Shown here: positions 56,560 to 64,000 of the stretch, in pieces
Numbering within the stretch: the first letter of the stretch is position 1
Layout: each line of letters starts with the position of its first letter
DNA from: Martinezella rhizogenes
Lineage (GTDB): Bacteria > Pseudomonadota > Alphaproteobacteria > Rhizobiales > Rhizobiaceae
Direction: 5' to 3'
Assembly: GCF_027460065.1 (NCBI RefSeq)
Contig: NZ_JAPYZZ010000004.1
Location: forward strand, 81,812 to 145,811
Length of the DNA: 64,000 bases
Notes under the pieces: model-generated
Told to the model about the DNA's origin: nothing
What the model saw: the letters and a program-made list of their open reading frames with translations, nothing else
Databases searched by the model: none
Position numbers and translations under genes: made by a program

Positions 56560-57747
56560 TCAGACGAAAACCGGCGACATTTCGGCGGCGAACTCATCTT
56601 CTGTGAGCTGACCATTGAGAAGCAGCTGCGCCCCCAGTCGCCCGATCTCGTCCGAAGACTTGGCGGAAACGAAATTGCCGCCGGTCAGAACCGCTATATT
56701 GGAGGATTGCGTATAGCCGACATAGGGATAACCGCTGCGGGTGATAGAGGCGACGCAGGAACCAGAGGTGACCGGGCAACCGGCCAGCGCCGGCATCAGC
56801 GACAGGGCTTTTTTCGTCAGGAAATCCACCTCGTCAGGCGTCCCGTCCGAGTGGAACCAGTCTACCGCCTCTGCCAGCGTTTCAAGCCTGCCCTTTTCGC
56901 TTTCGCCGCCGATTTTCAGATAGACCTTGCCATCGGGATATCGCACCGGCGGCAGGATATAGACGATGTCATCCTCGGTTTCCGCCAGCACGATGGTCGA
57001 GGGCATCGCACCGAACAGCGCCTGCCTTGCCTCATCCAGCTCGAAGAACACGATGGTGCGGCCCGTCGCCGCCATATCGACCGGCGACGGCAGAAGCTCC
57101 GCCATGTTGGTGAAACCACCCGCCGCGACGATGACCTTTTCGGCCGTATAGGTGGCCCCTTCCCGCGTCACGACTTCAACGCCACGGGAGGTATCGCGAG
57201 TATGCGCCGCCGTCTCGCGCACAAGCCGCGCGCCCTGCGCTTCAGCAATCGCACATTGCGCCTTCACCAGCGCCCTCGGATTGACGTGGCCGGCATTGCT
57301 CGCCTCGAAATAACCGCCGTGATCGGCAAGCAGCGAGAACATTGGAAATCGGCCGGCCAGCGCCGCATTGCCGAGTGTTTCCACCTCAAGACCGAGACGA
57401 TCTGCCGAGGAAAGCGCTCGCGATACATAGTCTCCCGCAAGCCCCCTGCCGTTGCCGGTAAACAGGCAGCCCGCTTCGGTGAAGAACCGGATGCCGCTCT
57501 TCGCCTCGATCTCGGTATAACGCCGGATCGAGCGCAAGGCGAGTTCGGCCCAGACCGGATCGCCGTCAAAACCGCGGGTAATGCGCGCTTCGTCGTAATG
57601 ACTTGAAAACACGCCCTGATGTGTCTTGCGATCGGCCGGTTCGGCCGGCCCGATCAGCGCCACGCCATCCGTTTGCACTGAGAGATGCCGCGCCGCGGCC
57701 GCTCCCATCATCCCGGCCCCGACCACGATATATTTGAAATCCGGCAT
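56560..57747 (-). CDS. FAD-dependent oxidoreductase, DAO/sarcosine-oxidase-like (copy B)
   Basis: A 395-residue flavoprotein, collinear with copy A throughout (VVGAGMMGAAAARHL, ASNAGHVNPRALVKAQ, LPPVRYPDGKVYLKIGG, TGGNFVSAKSSDEIGRLGA). The GSCVASITRSGYPYVG segment has the same Cys. The tandem copies are 59 bp apart and probably co-transcribed from here. The ATG at 57747 has ACGGAGC upstream; the longer frame to 57942 is unsupported. Because the two differ mostly in the substrate half, related but distinct substrates are likely. Confidence 0.85.
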   Translation of the reverse strand: MPDFKYIVVGAGMMGAAAARHLSVQTDGVALIGPAEPADRKTHQGVFSSHYDEARITRGFDGDPVWAELALRSIRRYTEIEAKSGIRFFTEAGCLFTGNGRGLAGDYVSRALSSADRLGLEVETLGNAALAGRFPMFSLLADHGGYFEASNAGHVNPRALVKAQCAIAEAQGARLVRETAAHTRDTSRGVEVVTREGATYTAEKVIVAAGGFTNMAELLPSPVDMAATGRTIVFFELDEARQALFGAMPSTIVLAETEDDIVYILPPVRYPDGKVYLKIGGESEKGRLETLAEAVDWFHSDGTPDEVDFLTKKALSLMPALAGCPVTSGSCVASITRSGYPYVGYTQSSNIAVLTGGNFVSAKSSDEIGRLGAQLLLNGQLTEDEFAAEMSPVFV

Positions 57748-57839
57748 GTCATGCTCCGTATCAGATTTGTTTCTGACTACAGCATGCCGGCCCGAACCGG
57801 AATCGCTTTTCGCAATTTCGCAGACGATCGATACCGGCC

Positions 57840-58379
57840 TCAGCTCGCCAGCAGCGCCTGCACCTTGCCGCAATAACGCTTCGACACCGGGTTCATGCGG
57901 GTGGCGCCATGGCCGGCATTGTAACGCAGGATGGTGCTGCAAACCTCGCCGCCGCCAAGCTGATGCGCCGTCGCCAGATATTGCATGCCCCAGCGAATAT
58001 TCGTCTCGGGATCATAGAGCGCCTTGGTCGTGCCGCGAAAACCCATCATCCGCGCCGTTGCCGGCTTGATCTGCATCAGCCCGACCTCACCGGCGCTGCC
58101 ACGGGCCTTGGGGTTGAACTTGCTTTCCACCGAAACCACGGCATGCGCCAGATTGGTGGGAACGCCGTAACGCTTGGCATATTTGACGATCAGATCGGAG
58201 TAGCCGTTCTTGAGAGAGGTAGGCAGGCTTTTTTCGGGAATGGGATAACCGGGCTTGCGGAAGAAGGTCTCCAGCGTCACGGTCTTGGTCTTGACGTCCT
58301 CGTCTTTGGCAAAAGCAATCCCCGCCTGCGAAGCGAGCGCAACAACGCCCGCCGCGACAGCAATAACAAACCTGTTCAT
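57840..58379 (-). CDS. Periplasmic lytic transglycosylase (SLT domain)
   Basis: A 179-residue secreted enzyme with a cleavable signal peptide (FVIAVAAGVVALASQAGIAFA) and an SLT domain. The catalytic Glu is in AVVSVESKFNPKARG, followed by GLMQIKPATARMMGF and YNAGHG. It cleaves the glycan backbone of peptidoglycan, releasing anhydromuropeptides. The ATG at 58379 gives the signal peptide; the longer frame is rejected. A perfect 10-bp hairpin lies 62 bp upstream. Confidence 0.9.
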   Translation of the reverse strand: MNRFVIAVAAGVVALASQAGIAFAKDEDVKTKTVTLETFFRKPGYPIPEKSLPTSLKNGYSDLIVKYAKRYGVPTNLAHAVVSVESKFNPKARGSAGEVGLMQIKPATARMMGFRGTTKALYDPETNIRWGMQYLATAHQLGGGEVCSTILRYNAGHGATRMNPVSKRYCGKVQALLAS

Positions 58380-58441
58380 ATGTAGAAAAAGTCTCCAGAT
58401 CGGACGACAGGAACAATGAAGCGGCACAAATATTCAACGCC

Positions 58442-58465
58442 CGGAAAGTCGATCGCGACTTTCCG
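58442..58465. promoter_or_regulatory. Perfect inverted repeat upstream of lytic transglycosylase gene
   Basis: CGGAAAGTCG-ATCG-CGACTTTCCG is a perfect 10-bp dyad with a 4-bp centre, 62 bp upstream of the transglycosylase ATG. It lacks a T run, so an operator or an mRNA leader hairpin is more likely than a terminator. Confidence 0.45.
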
Positions 58466-58627
58466 CTGTCCAGTCTCCTTGATTGATATTGACGGCAAGT
58501 TCCCCTGAAGAACGACACCGCATCCAGTGACGTTCTTAAACTTCTTCAATGCGGATTAACTGTGGCACAACAAAAAAAGCGACTTGGAGACGCCGGAAAA
58601 GCGGGAATGCTTTTCCAGAATCAGCGC

Positions 58628-59407
58628 TCAGGCGGCCGAAAATCTCGGCAGGCTGGAAATCAGCCGGTGCAGCGTGTCGATGGTGGAGAAATCCGCGATG
58701 CCATCCACCAGAGCGGGGCGGAAATGCCGTTGGAAGGCAGCCACCGCACCTTCCGTTTTTTCGCAATAAGCGCCTGTAATTTCAACGCCGTATCCATAGA
58801 TGGACAGCATCGACTGCAGCGCTTCGACCGGCTGGCCATGGTCGCCGCGCTGGAAAAAGCGTCCGCCACGGATCGGCGCGGGCTCCACCCAGTGGCCGAC
58901 ACCGTGCTGCGACAGGATGTCCCACGGGAATTTTTCGCCCGGATCGACCTTGCGGATCGGCGCGACATCCGAATGGGCAAGCACCCTTTCAGGGGCGATA
59001 GACCAGCGCTGGCCGCAATCGCGACACAATTCGATGACGGCCGCCACCTGCTCTTTCGGAAATTCCGGCAGGCCGCCCGGGTGACCCTGATTGGCAATTT
59101 CGATGCCGATGGAGCGGGAATTGATGTCTTGATCCCCGGCCCAGGTGCTTTTGCCCGCATGCCAGGCGCGACGGGTTTCCGGAACCATCTGGATGACGCG
59201 GCCGTCCTCAAAGACGAAGTAATGGCTCGATACCTGGCTTTCGGGGTTACAGAGCCACGACAGCGCGCCGTCCGCCGTCGTCATGCCGGTATAATGCAGA
59301 AGAATGATATCGGGACCGGCTACATCAAGCCTTTCGCCATGGTTAGGCGACGGCACAACAGCTGCGCCCCCGAAATCCGGGGTAAAATCCGGCAGACATT
59401 CATTCAT
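58628..59407 (-). CDS. N-acetylmuramoyl-L-alanine amidase, AmpD-like, with peptidoglycan-binding domain
   Basis: A 259-residue protein. The N-terminal amidase_2 domain has zinc ligands in IILLHYTGM and ERVLAHSDVAPIRKVDPGE, with RSIGIEIANQGHPGG between. The C-terminal peptidoglycan-binding helices include GQPVEALQSMLSIYGYG. There is no signal peptide, so it is probably cytosolic like AmpD, cleaving anhydromuropeptides imported during wall recycling. Its start overlaps the stop of the TerB-DnaJ gene by 4 bp. Confidence 0.88.
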   Translation of the reverse strand: MNECLPDFTPDFGGAAVVPSPNHGERLDVAGPDIILLHYTGMTTADGALSWLCNPESQVSSHYFVFEDGRVIQMVPETRRAWHAGKSTWAGDQDINSRSIGIEIANQGHPGGLPEFPKEQVAAVIELCRDCGQRWSIAPERVLAHSDVAPIRKVDPGEKFPWDILSQHGVGHWVEPAPIRGGRFFQRGDHGQPVEALQSMLSIYGYGVEITGAYCEKTEGAVAAFQRHFRPALVDGIADFSTIDTLHRLISSLPRFSAA

Positions 59408-60156
59408 GCGACGCGGCGTTCTTTCTCGATGGCCGCATAAGCGGCGTTGAGAGCCGCCATACGCTCATTCGCTGCCGCATGCAATTCCATCGGCACGCCG
59501 CGCGCAATGAGCTTGTCTGGATGATGCTCGGCGACCAGCGAACGGTAACGCTTGCGAATATCCAGGAAGTCGTCCGAGGGCGAAACGCCGAGCACACGAT
59601 AAGGATCGCGCCCGTCCATATGCACATGCCGCGCCATGATCGTTTCGAAGTGATCTTCGGTGATATGGAATATCTCAGCGATACGGCCAAGGAAGGCCAG
59701 TTCCCGCTCGTGGATCAGCCCGTCGGCCTTGGCAATGTGGAACAGGCCGTCGATGACGCTTTCCAGCATCTCGCAATTGGCGTGACCGGAACCGCACAGA
59801 CCCGCAAGCCGCTCGGCATAGGCCTCATAACCGGCAACGTCCTGACGCGCGAGGTTATAAAGACGGGCAACGTTCTTGGCTTCTTCTTCCGGGAAATCGA
59901 AAATCTGCCGGAAGGCACGAACCTCGGCCTCGTTGACGACACCATCCGCCTTCGCCATCTTGGCGGAAAGCGCAATGATCGCCACGGAAAAGGAAACCTT
60001 GCGGCGGGTTTCCGGATCACCCTCGAACAGGGTGCGGATGGCCTCCACAACGCGCCCGAGCGCATTGCCTGCCGCGTCGCCGATTGCGCCGAGCAGCCGT
60101 TCCCACAGGGATGAAATTTGCAGACAGGCGAAATCAAACATCATGCTGACAAGCAT
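59404..60156 (-). CDS. TerB-DnaJ domain protein (DjlA-like)
   Basis: A 250-residue protein with a central TerB-like alpha-helical domain (about residues 50-170; FSVAIIALSAKMAKADGVVN and IDGLFHIAKADGLIHEREL) and a C-terminal J domain (DPYRVLGVSPSDDFLDIRKR, HPD in LVAEHHPDK). The HPD motif predicts stimulation of a DnaK-type chaperone. DjlA of E. coli is membrane-anchored, but here the N-terminus is only weakly hydrophobic. It is translationally coupled to the AmpD-like amidase by a 4-bp overlap. The ATG codons at residues 5 and 6 are alternative starts. Confidence 0.88.
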   Translation of the reverse strand: MLVSMMFDFACLQISSLWERLLGAIGDAAGNALGRVVEAIRTLFEGDPETRRKVSFSVAIIALSAKMAKADGVVNEAEVRAFRQIFDFPEEEAKNVARLYNLARQDVAGYEAYAERLAGLCGSGHANCEMLESVIDGLFHIAKADGLIHERELAFLGRIAEIFHITEDHFETIMARHVHMDGRDPYRVLGVSPSDDFLDIRKRYRSLVAEHHPDKLIARGVPMELHAAANERMAALNAAYAAIEKERRVA

Positions 60157-60475
60157 GACGGGATATTACCGTGAATGCAATATGCCGGGCAGCCCGACGG
60201 CATTAACTTTTATTCATCTTTGCGACAGTTTTGCTTCAGGAACAAGAGCGCGGCGAAAGGCGCAGCCACGGTTTTCCACAGGCACGGCAGGCGGAGGCAT
60301 CCAGGCAGCCGCGCCGATACGGATTGAAACGATTATATTCGACTGGTTTGGTCAAGCCGCTGAAAAACCGCGAGAAATCGGCGTTTTTCTTGATAAATTC
60401 ACTTTACACCTACACGCGGCTGTCGCATCCATTTGCCAGACATGTCTTTGGGTATACGCAAAAAGGAGAGCCATG
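60157..60475. other. 319-bp divergent intergenic region between TerB-DnaJ gene and pfp
   Basis: No credible gene. It should carry divergent promoters. A stretch around 60320-60410 is relatively AT-rich. No clear operator or RNA is seen. Confidence 0.4.
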
Positions 60476-61687
60476 ATGGCCAAACAGAAAGTCGCAATGC
60501 TGACCGCGGGTGGCCTCGCGCCCTGTCTCTCTTCGGCCGTGGGTGGCCTGATCGAGCGCTATAGCGACATCGCGCCTGAAATCGACATCATCGCTTACCG
60601 CTCCGGTTATCAGGGCGTGCTTCTGGGCGACCGTATCGAGATCACCAAGGATATGCGCGAAAAGGCGCATCTGCTGCATCGTTACGGCGGCTCGCCCATC
60701 GGCAACAGCCGCGTCAAGCTCACCAATGCCGCCGATTGCGCCAAGCGCGGCCTCGTCAAGGAAGGCGACAATCCGCTGCGCGTCGCCGCTGAACGGCTGG
60801 CGGCTGACGGCATCACCATTCTCCACACCATCGGCGGCGACGATACCAACACGACCGCCGCTGACCTTGCCGCCTATCTCGGCGCCAACGGCTACAACCT
60901 CACCGTCGTCGGCCTGCCGAAGACGGTGGATAATGACGTCGTACCGATCAAGCAGTCACTCGGCGCCTGGACGGCTGCTGAAGTCGGCGCCGCCTTCTTC
61001 GACAATGTCAGCAACGAGCAGAGCGCGGCACCGAAGACCTTCGTCATCCACGAAGTCATGGGCCGCCATTGCGGCTGGCTGACGGCTGCCACCGCCCGCG
61101 CCTATATTCAGAAGACCAGCGGCAACGACTATGTCGAAGGCCTGATGATGAACAAGCAGATGAAAAACATCGACGGCATCTATCTGCCGGAAATGGCCTT
61201 CGACATCGAGGCAGAAGCCGAGCGACTGAAGGAAGTCATGGACAGACATGGCTATGTCACGCTGTTCGTTTCCGAAGGTGCCGGCCTCGACGCCATCGTC
61301 GCAGAACGGGAAGCTGCCGGCGAAGCGGTCAAGCGCGACGCCTTCGGCCATGTGAAGATCGACACAATCAATGTTGGCGGCTGGTTCCAGAAGCAGTTCG
61401 CCGGCCTCATCGGCGCCGAGCGCTCCATGGTGCAGAAGTCGGGCTATTTCGCCCGCTCCGCGCCCGCCAATGGCGACGATCTCCGCCTCATCCAGGGCAT
61501 GGTCGATCTGGCGGTCGAAAGCGCACTCAACAAGGTCTCCGGCGTCACCGGCCATGACGAAGATCAGAATGGCAAATTGCGAACCATCGAGTTTCCGCGT
61601 ATCAAGGGCGGAAAGCATTTCGACCTCTCTGCAAAATGGTTTACCGAAGTGATGGAACACGTCGGTCAGCCGTTCACAGCGGCCTGA
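60476..61687 (+). CDS. pfp: Pyrophosphate--fructose-6-phosphate 1-phosphotransferase
   Basis: A 403-residue phosphofructokinase. The GGDDTNTTA motif at residues 120-128 has Asp at 123, where ATP-dependent enzymes have Gly, marking PPi dependence. PKTVDND (148-154) and EVMGRHCGWLTA are also typical. It interconverts fructose 6-phosphate and fructose 1,6-bisphosphate using pyrophosphate, working in both directions. A strong AAGGAG ribosome site precedes; ATG at 60473 or 60476 are both possible. The long upstream extension to 59876 is rejected. Confidence 0.95.
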   Translation: MAKQKVAMLTAGGLAPCLSSAVGGLIERYSDIAPEIDIIAYRSGYQGVLLGDRIEITKDMREKAHLLHRYGGSPIGNSRVKLTNAADCAKRGLVKEGDNPLRVAAERLAADGITILHTIGGDDTNTTAADLAAYLGANGYNLTVVGLPKTVDNDVVPIKQSLGAWTAAEVGAAFFDNVSNEQSAAPKTFVIHEVMGRHCGWLTAATARAYIQKTSGNDYVEGLMMNKQMKNIDGIYLPEMAFDIEAEAERLKEVMDRHGYVTLFVSEGAGLDAIVAEREAAGEAVKRDAFGHVKIDTINVGGWFQKQFAGLIGAERSMVQKSGYFARSAPANGDDLRLIQGMVDLAVESALNKVSGVTGHDEDQNGKLRTIEFPRIKGGKHFDLSAKWFTEVMEHVGQPFTAA

Positions 61688-61739
61688 TTTTACGATAGTC
61701 TAAAATAAGACGGCGACAGGGAGGGCAAGGAGGAAGAGA

Positions 61740-62375
61740 ATGTCTGGACAGGCGTGGCTGATTTTCTGTGCAGCATGTGCCGTTGTGTTCGCACTTCCCT
61801 CTCCCCTTGTATTCTCCGTCGCCTCTTATGCCGCCATCCGCGGCAAAAAGACGATCTTCGCCTCCGTCAGTGGCGGTGCGCTCGGCATCGTCACGGCCAT
61901 GACGATTTCCGCCATTCCGGTGGCCGGTCTCGTCTATCTGCCGCAATCTTTCTTGGAAATCGTACAATGGGCAGGCATCGGCTGGCTGATGCTGTTCATG
62001 TTGTGGACCTTTGCCACGCCTGCAGCCCAGGCGGCCAATGCTGACAATGACAATCTGCCGGGCAAATCCTGGAGCGGCATTTTCCGCGATTGCTACGCCA
62101 TCGCCGCCCTGCGCCCGCGCTATTTCTCTTTCTTCCTGGCGCTGTTGCCGCAATTCGTTTCCACCACGGGCAATGCCGTTGAAACGCTCGCCATGGCGCA
62201 GGCCGCGATCCTTGTTCTGACATGTGTGATTCTAGCCGCGCAGGCGATGTTCGCCGGCCAGACACTGGCGCTGGTGCGCCGCATGTCCGGCGATAAAAAA
62301 ATCCGGCCGAAATACCGCACCCACTTCATTTCCGGCCGCGCCGTCAGTGCCGGATACAGGCGCATCGCGGCCTGA
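61740..62375 (+). CDS. LysE/RhtB-family exporter-like membrane protein
   Basis: A 211-residue protein of the LysE superfamily with about six membrane helices. The N-terminal region ALPSPLVFSVASYAAIRGKK fits, although PSP replaces the usual PGP. The family exports amino acids or related metabolites. An AGGAGGAAGAG ribosome site precedes the ATG at 61740. It lies 52 bp after pfp and may share its transcript. Confidence 0.82.
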   Translation: MSGQAWLIFCAACAVVFALPSPLVFSVASYAAIRGKKTIFASVSGGALGIVTAMTISAIPVAGLVYLPQSFLEIVQWAGIGWLMLFMLWTFATPAAQAANADNDNLPGKSWSGIFRDCYAIAALRPRYFSFFLALLPQFVSTTGNAVETLAMAQAAILVLTCVILAAQAMFAGQTLALVRRMSGDKKIRPKYRTHFISGRAVSAGYRRIAA

Positions 62376-62511
62376 AAATCGGCCTTAAAGCGGGTGCGAT
62401 ACCTCCCCGCTTGCCGCTTTCCTTACAATAGGTTAATGAAGGCGCGACGGGACACTGCCTGCTTCGCTTGACGCGGGGGTATCGAGAGACAGGCATAACG
62501 AAGGCGGCAAC

Positions 62512-63582
62512 ATGCGAAATTCGGGCAAATTCCGCGGAAGAAGTGCACTTCTTCTGTCTTCCACCGTGGGTCTGGCACTGGCATTGAGCGCTTGCACCAG
62601 CGTCGAATACACCGCGAAGGAAGGGCCGAACGGCCCGAAAATTGCAACGGTCACCCCCACCACTCCGGGCCAGACATCGACGCAGCCGGCAACGGCTGAA
62701 GCCACAGCGGGCGCTACCACGACCGCAACGGCAGTTCAGACCGCCGAAGTCTCTTCTCCAGCAGCAGCACTTCCCACTGCCGTCGCCGTCAAGGGCGGAC
62801 GCGTGGCGCTGCCACCTGCCTCCGAAATCGCAGCCGCAGCAGCCATCGCCACACACATGCAGCAGCCGACCGAAGTGGCTGGAGCCGCAACGACGACAGC
62901 CGCGCCGACCGCGGCCACGGCACTTGCACCGACACATGCGACGCCGGCGGCAGTAGCCATCGAAACGGCGAACGCGGCGGCAAAACCGACCATGCACAAT
63001 GCTGCCGTCGATCTGCCGCAGGTGGCTGCCGTCAAGGGCAGCTTCCCGGCCGCGCCGCCACCACCCGGTTCGCCGTCCATCGGCACCGAACTGACGGCGG
63101 AACGGAAAGTCATCCCGCTGCCGAAACCGGACAGCACCGTTCTCGCTTATGCCGCCGGCCCGACCAATGCCGCGCTTGCCGCGATTCGCCGGAACGAATC
63201 AATGACGGCACCGCTCAGAACAGCACCGGCAGGACGCGAAAAGCTGAGCGGCCTGATTACCAAATACGCCACCATGTATGATGTGCCGGAGGATCTGGTT
63301 CACCGTGTGGTGCAGCGCGAAAGCCGCTACAATCCCGGCGCCTATAGCCGCGGCAATTTCGGCCTGATGCAGATCCGGCATGCCACGGCCCGTTCCCTGG
63401 GCTTCGATGGCCCCGCCTCCGGCCTGTTCGATGCCGAAACCAATCTCAAATACGCCGTCAAATATCTGCGCGGCGCATGGGTTGTGGCGGGTAACGACCG
63501 TGACAATGCTGTCCGGCTTTATGCGCGCGGTTATTATTACGATGCCAAGCGCAAGGGCATGCTACACGTTCTGCGGAACTGA
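62512..63582 (+). CDS. Lipoprotein lytic transglycosylase (SLT domain)
   Basis: A 356-residue lipoprotein. The signal peptide ends in LSAC with the acylated Cys28. A linker of about 200 residues rich in Thr, Ala and Pro follows, then a C-terminal SLT domain. The catalytic Glu is in RVVQRESRYNPGAYS, with FGLMQIRHATARSLGF and a RGYYYDAKRKGM tail. It cuts peptidoglycan glycan strands from the outer membrane face. It is related to the transglycosylase at 57840-58379. Confidence 0.9.
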   Translation: MRNSGKFRGRSALLLSSTVGLALALSACTSVEYTAKEGPNGPKIATVTPTTPGQTSTQPATAEATAGATTTATAVQTAEVSSPAAALPTAVAVKGGRVALPPASEIAAAAAIATHMQQPTEVAGAATTTAAPTAATALAPTHATPAAVAIETANAAAKPTMHNAAVDLPQVAAVKGSFPAAPPPPGSPSIGTELTAERKVIPLPKPDSTVLAYAAGPTNAALAAIRRNESMTAPLRTAPAGREKLSGLITKYATMYDVPEDLVHRVVQRESRYNPGAYSRGNFGLMQIRHATARSLGFDGPASGLFDAETNLKYAVKYLRGAWVVAGNDRDNAVRLYARGYYYDAKRKGMLHVLRN

Positions 63583-63603
63583 CGGCCTTTCTGCCTATGC
63601 TGG

Positions 63604-63632
63604 GAAAGCCGCGCAGCTCAGCGGCTTTCTGA
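63604..63632 (+). terminator. Terminator-like stem after lipoprotein transglycosylase
   Basis: GAAAGCCGC and GCGGCTTTC form a 9-bp stem around an 8-nt loop, ending in a short T-rich segment. It lies 22 bp after the stop codon. Confidence 0.6.
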
Positions 63633-63654
63633 AAATGGTGCTACTCCCTTTCTG

Positions 63655-63741
63655 TCGTCCTCCTTGGGCTTTCCCCAAGGATTTAAACATGCCGAAAAAT
63701 CGAACCGTTACAAATCCTCGGAACAAACCCGAAGATAATGT
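63655..63741. repeat. Degenerate RIME-like palindromic repeat
   Basis: Left arm TCCTTGGGCTTTCCCCAAGGA and right arm TCCTCGGAACAAACCCGAAGA are imperfect palindromes about 27 bp apart, with CGTCCTCC and GATAATGTC outer ends that echo the intact element at 21213-21301. Mutations have eroded the symmetry. Confidence 0.5.
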
Positions 63742-63921
63742 CTGCGTGGTGCCGCGACCACTTCGCCTTCCAGCGAGGCCGCTGTTATCTGATGCTCCGC
63801 TCGGCCGGCGCGAGCGGTTTTCCAAGGGTCTTTTCTTTTCCCTGTCTCCGCCAGCAACCCCTGTCATCAAACTGTAGCGTGGCGGCTGTAGACGCCTCTC
63901 AATCGACTGAGAGGTGAACAT

Positions 63922-64000
63922 ATGACGAGTGCGGCACCCAAGACCGGCTTCAGCAAAAACACAAAACTGAAGTCCGCATTGCTCCAGCACAAGGCACTCT
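63922..64000 (+). CDS. Start of a gene (partial), possibly BtaA/DUF3419
   Basis: An ATG at 63922 preceded by GAGAGGTGAAC opens a frame beginning MTSAAPKTGFSKNTKLKSAL that stays open to the window edge (26 codons). The N-terminus reminds me of the DUF3419 proteins that make diacylglycerol homoserine (BtaA, betaine-lipid synthesis), but so few residues cannot establish this. Confidence 0.55.
   Translation, partial: MTSAAPKTGFSKNTKLKSALLQHKAL

Larger units (their letters stand above)
63583..63921. other. 339-bp intergenic region with terminator and repeat remnant
   Basis: Between the transglycosylase and the last gene. It contains a terminator-like stem (63604-63632) and a degenerate RIME-like element (63655-63741). 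No gene is credible. Confidence 0.55.

Noticed and set aside
58416..58508. A 30-codon plus-strand frame with an AGGA site between the transglycosylase and amidase genes
   Set aside because: It spans the perfect hairpin, has no hydrophobic or conserved pattern, and is likely chance.
59876..60475. In-frame N-terminal extension of pfp
   Set aside because: It is antisense to the TerB-DnaJ gene; a strong AAGGAG site precedes the ATG at 60473/60476, which matches the family N-terminus.

Overview
The window is high-GC alphaproteobacterial chromosome, most likely from the Agrobacterium/Rhizobium group. The evidence is the dcw gene order with ddlB-ftsQ-ftsA-ftsZ followed by lpxC-bamD-recN-ligA, an FtsZ of 583 residues with a long linker, a DUF1127 small protein, RIME-like intergenic palindromes, and a class A RNase P RNA directly upstream of mraZ. 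I see no phage, insertion sequence, CRISPR array, tRNA or rRNA.

Layout. 1-7000: an AsmA-family protein running off the left edge, an FAD-linked D-2-hydroxyacid dehydrogenase and a two-gene RND efflux pump. 7200-12300: an AhpD-like protein, the UvrD/PcrA helicase, a family 25 glycosyltransferase and a paired DUF606 transporter. 12300-26200: mostly single-gene housekeeping and transport units. These are a DUF2778 protein, pncA, azlCD, an aminopeptidase P, a DUF1127 peptide, prmA, a SCO protein, an orphan cheW, creA, an exonuclease, a LysR regulator divergent from an EamA exporter, a GNAT and an aminoglycoside/choline-kinase-like protein.

26200-54450 is the core: a minus-strand division and cell-wall cluster. 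In order of transcription it reads mraZ-rsmH-ftsL-ftsI-murE-murF-mraY-murD-ftsW-murG-murC-murB, a strong terminator, then ddlB-ftsQ-ftsA-ftsZ, lpxC, bamD, recN and ligA. Together these make the lipid II precursor, flip and polymerise it at the septum, build the Z-ring, and commit lipid A synthesis. Many genes overlap by 1-4 bp, indicating translational coupling. The cluster is split between murB and ddlB by a plus-strand MHS-family transporter and a membrane GGDEF protein, with AT-rich DNA on both sides.

54450-64000: the mraZ control region, with four TGGG boxes at exact 10-bp spacing, followed by rnpB. Then come two tandem sarcosine-oxidase-like flavoproteins and a second set of wall genes (a periplasmic lytic transglycosylase, an AmpD-like amidase overlapping a TerB-DnaJ protein, and a lipoprotein transglycosylase). 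A PPi-dependent phosphofructokinase, a LysE-type exporter and the start of a further gene complete the window.

The most interesting signals are regulatory. These are the MraZ-box array, a 24-bp TTAA-rich motif shared (21/24) between the control regions of the two halves of the dcw cluster, and a perfect TTAA-N7-TTAA (CtrA-type) site between ftsZ and lpxC. I found no convincing new multi-gene system; most of the window is conserved backbone.
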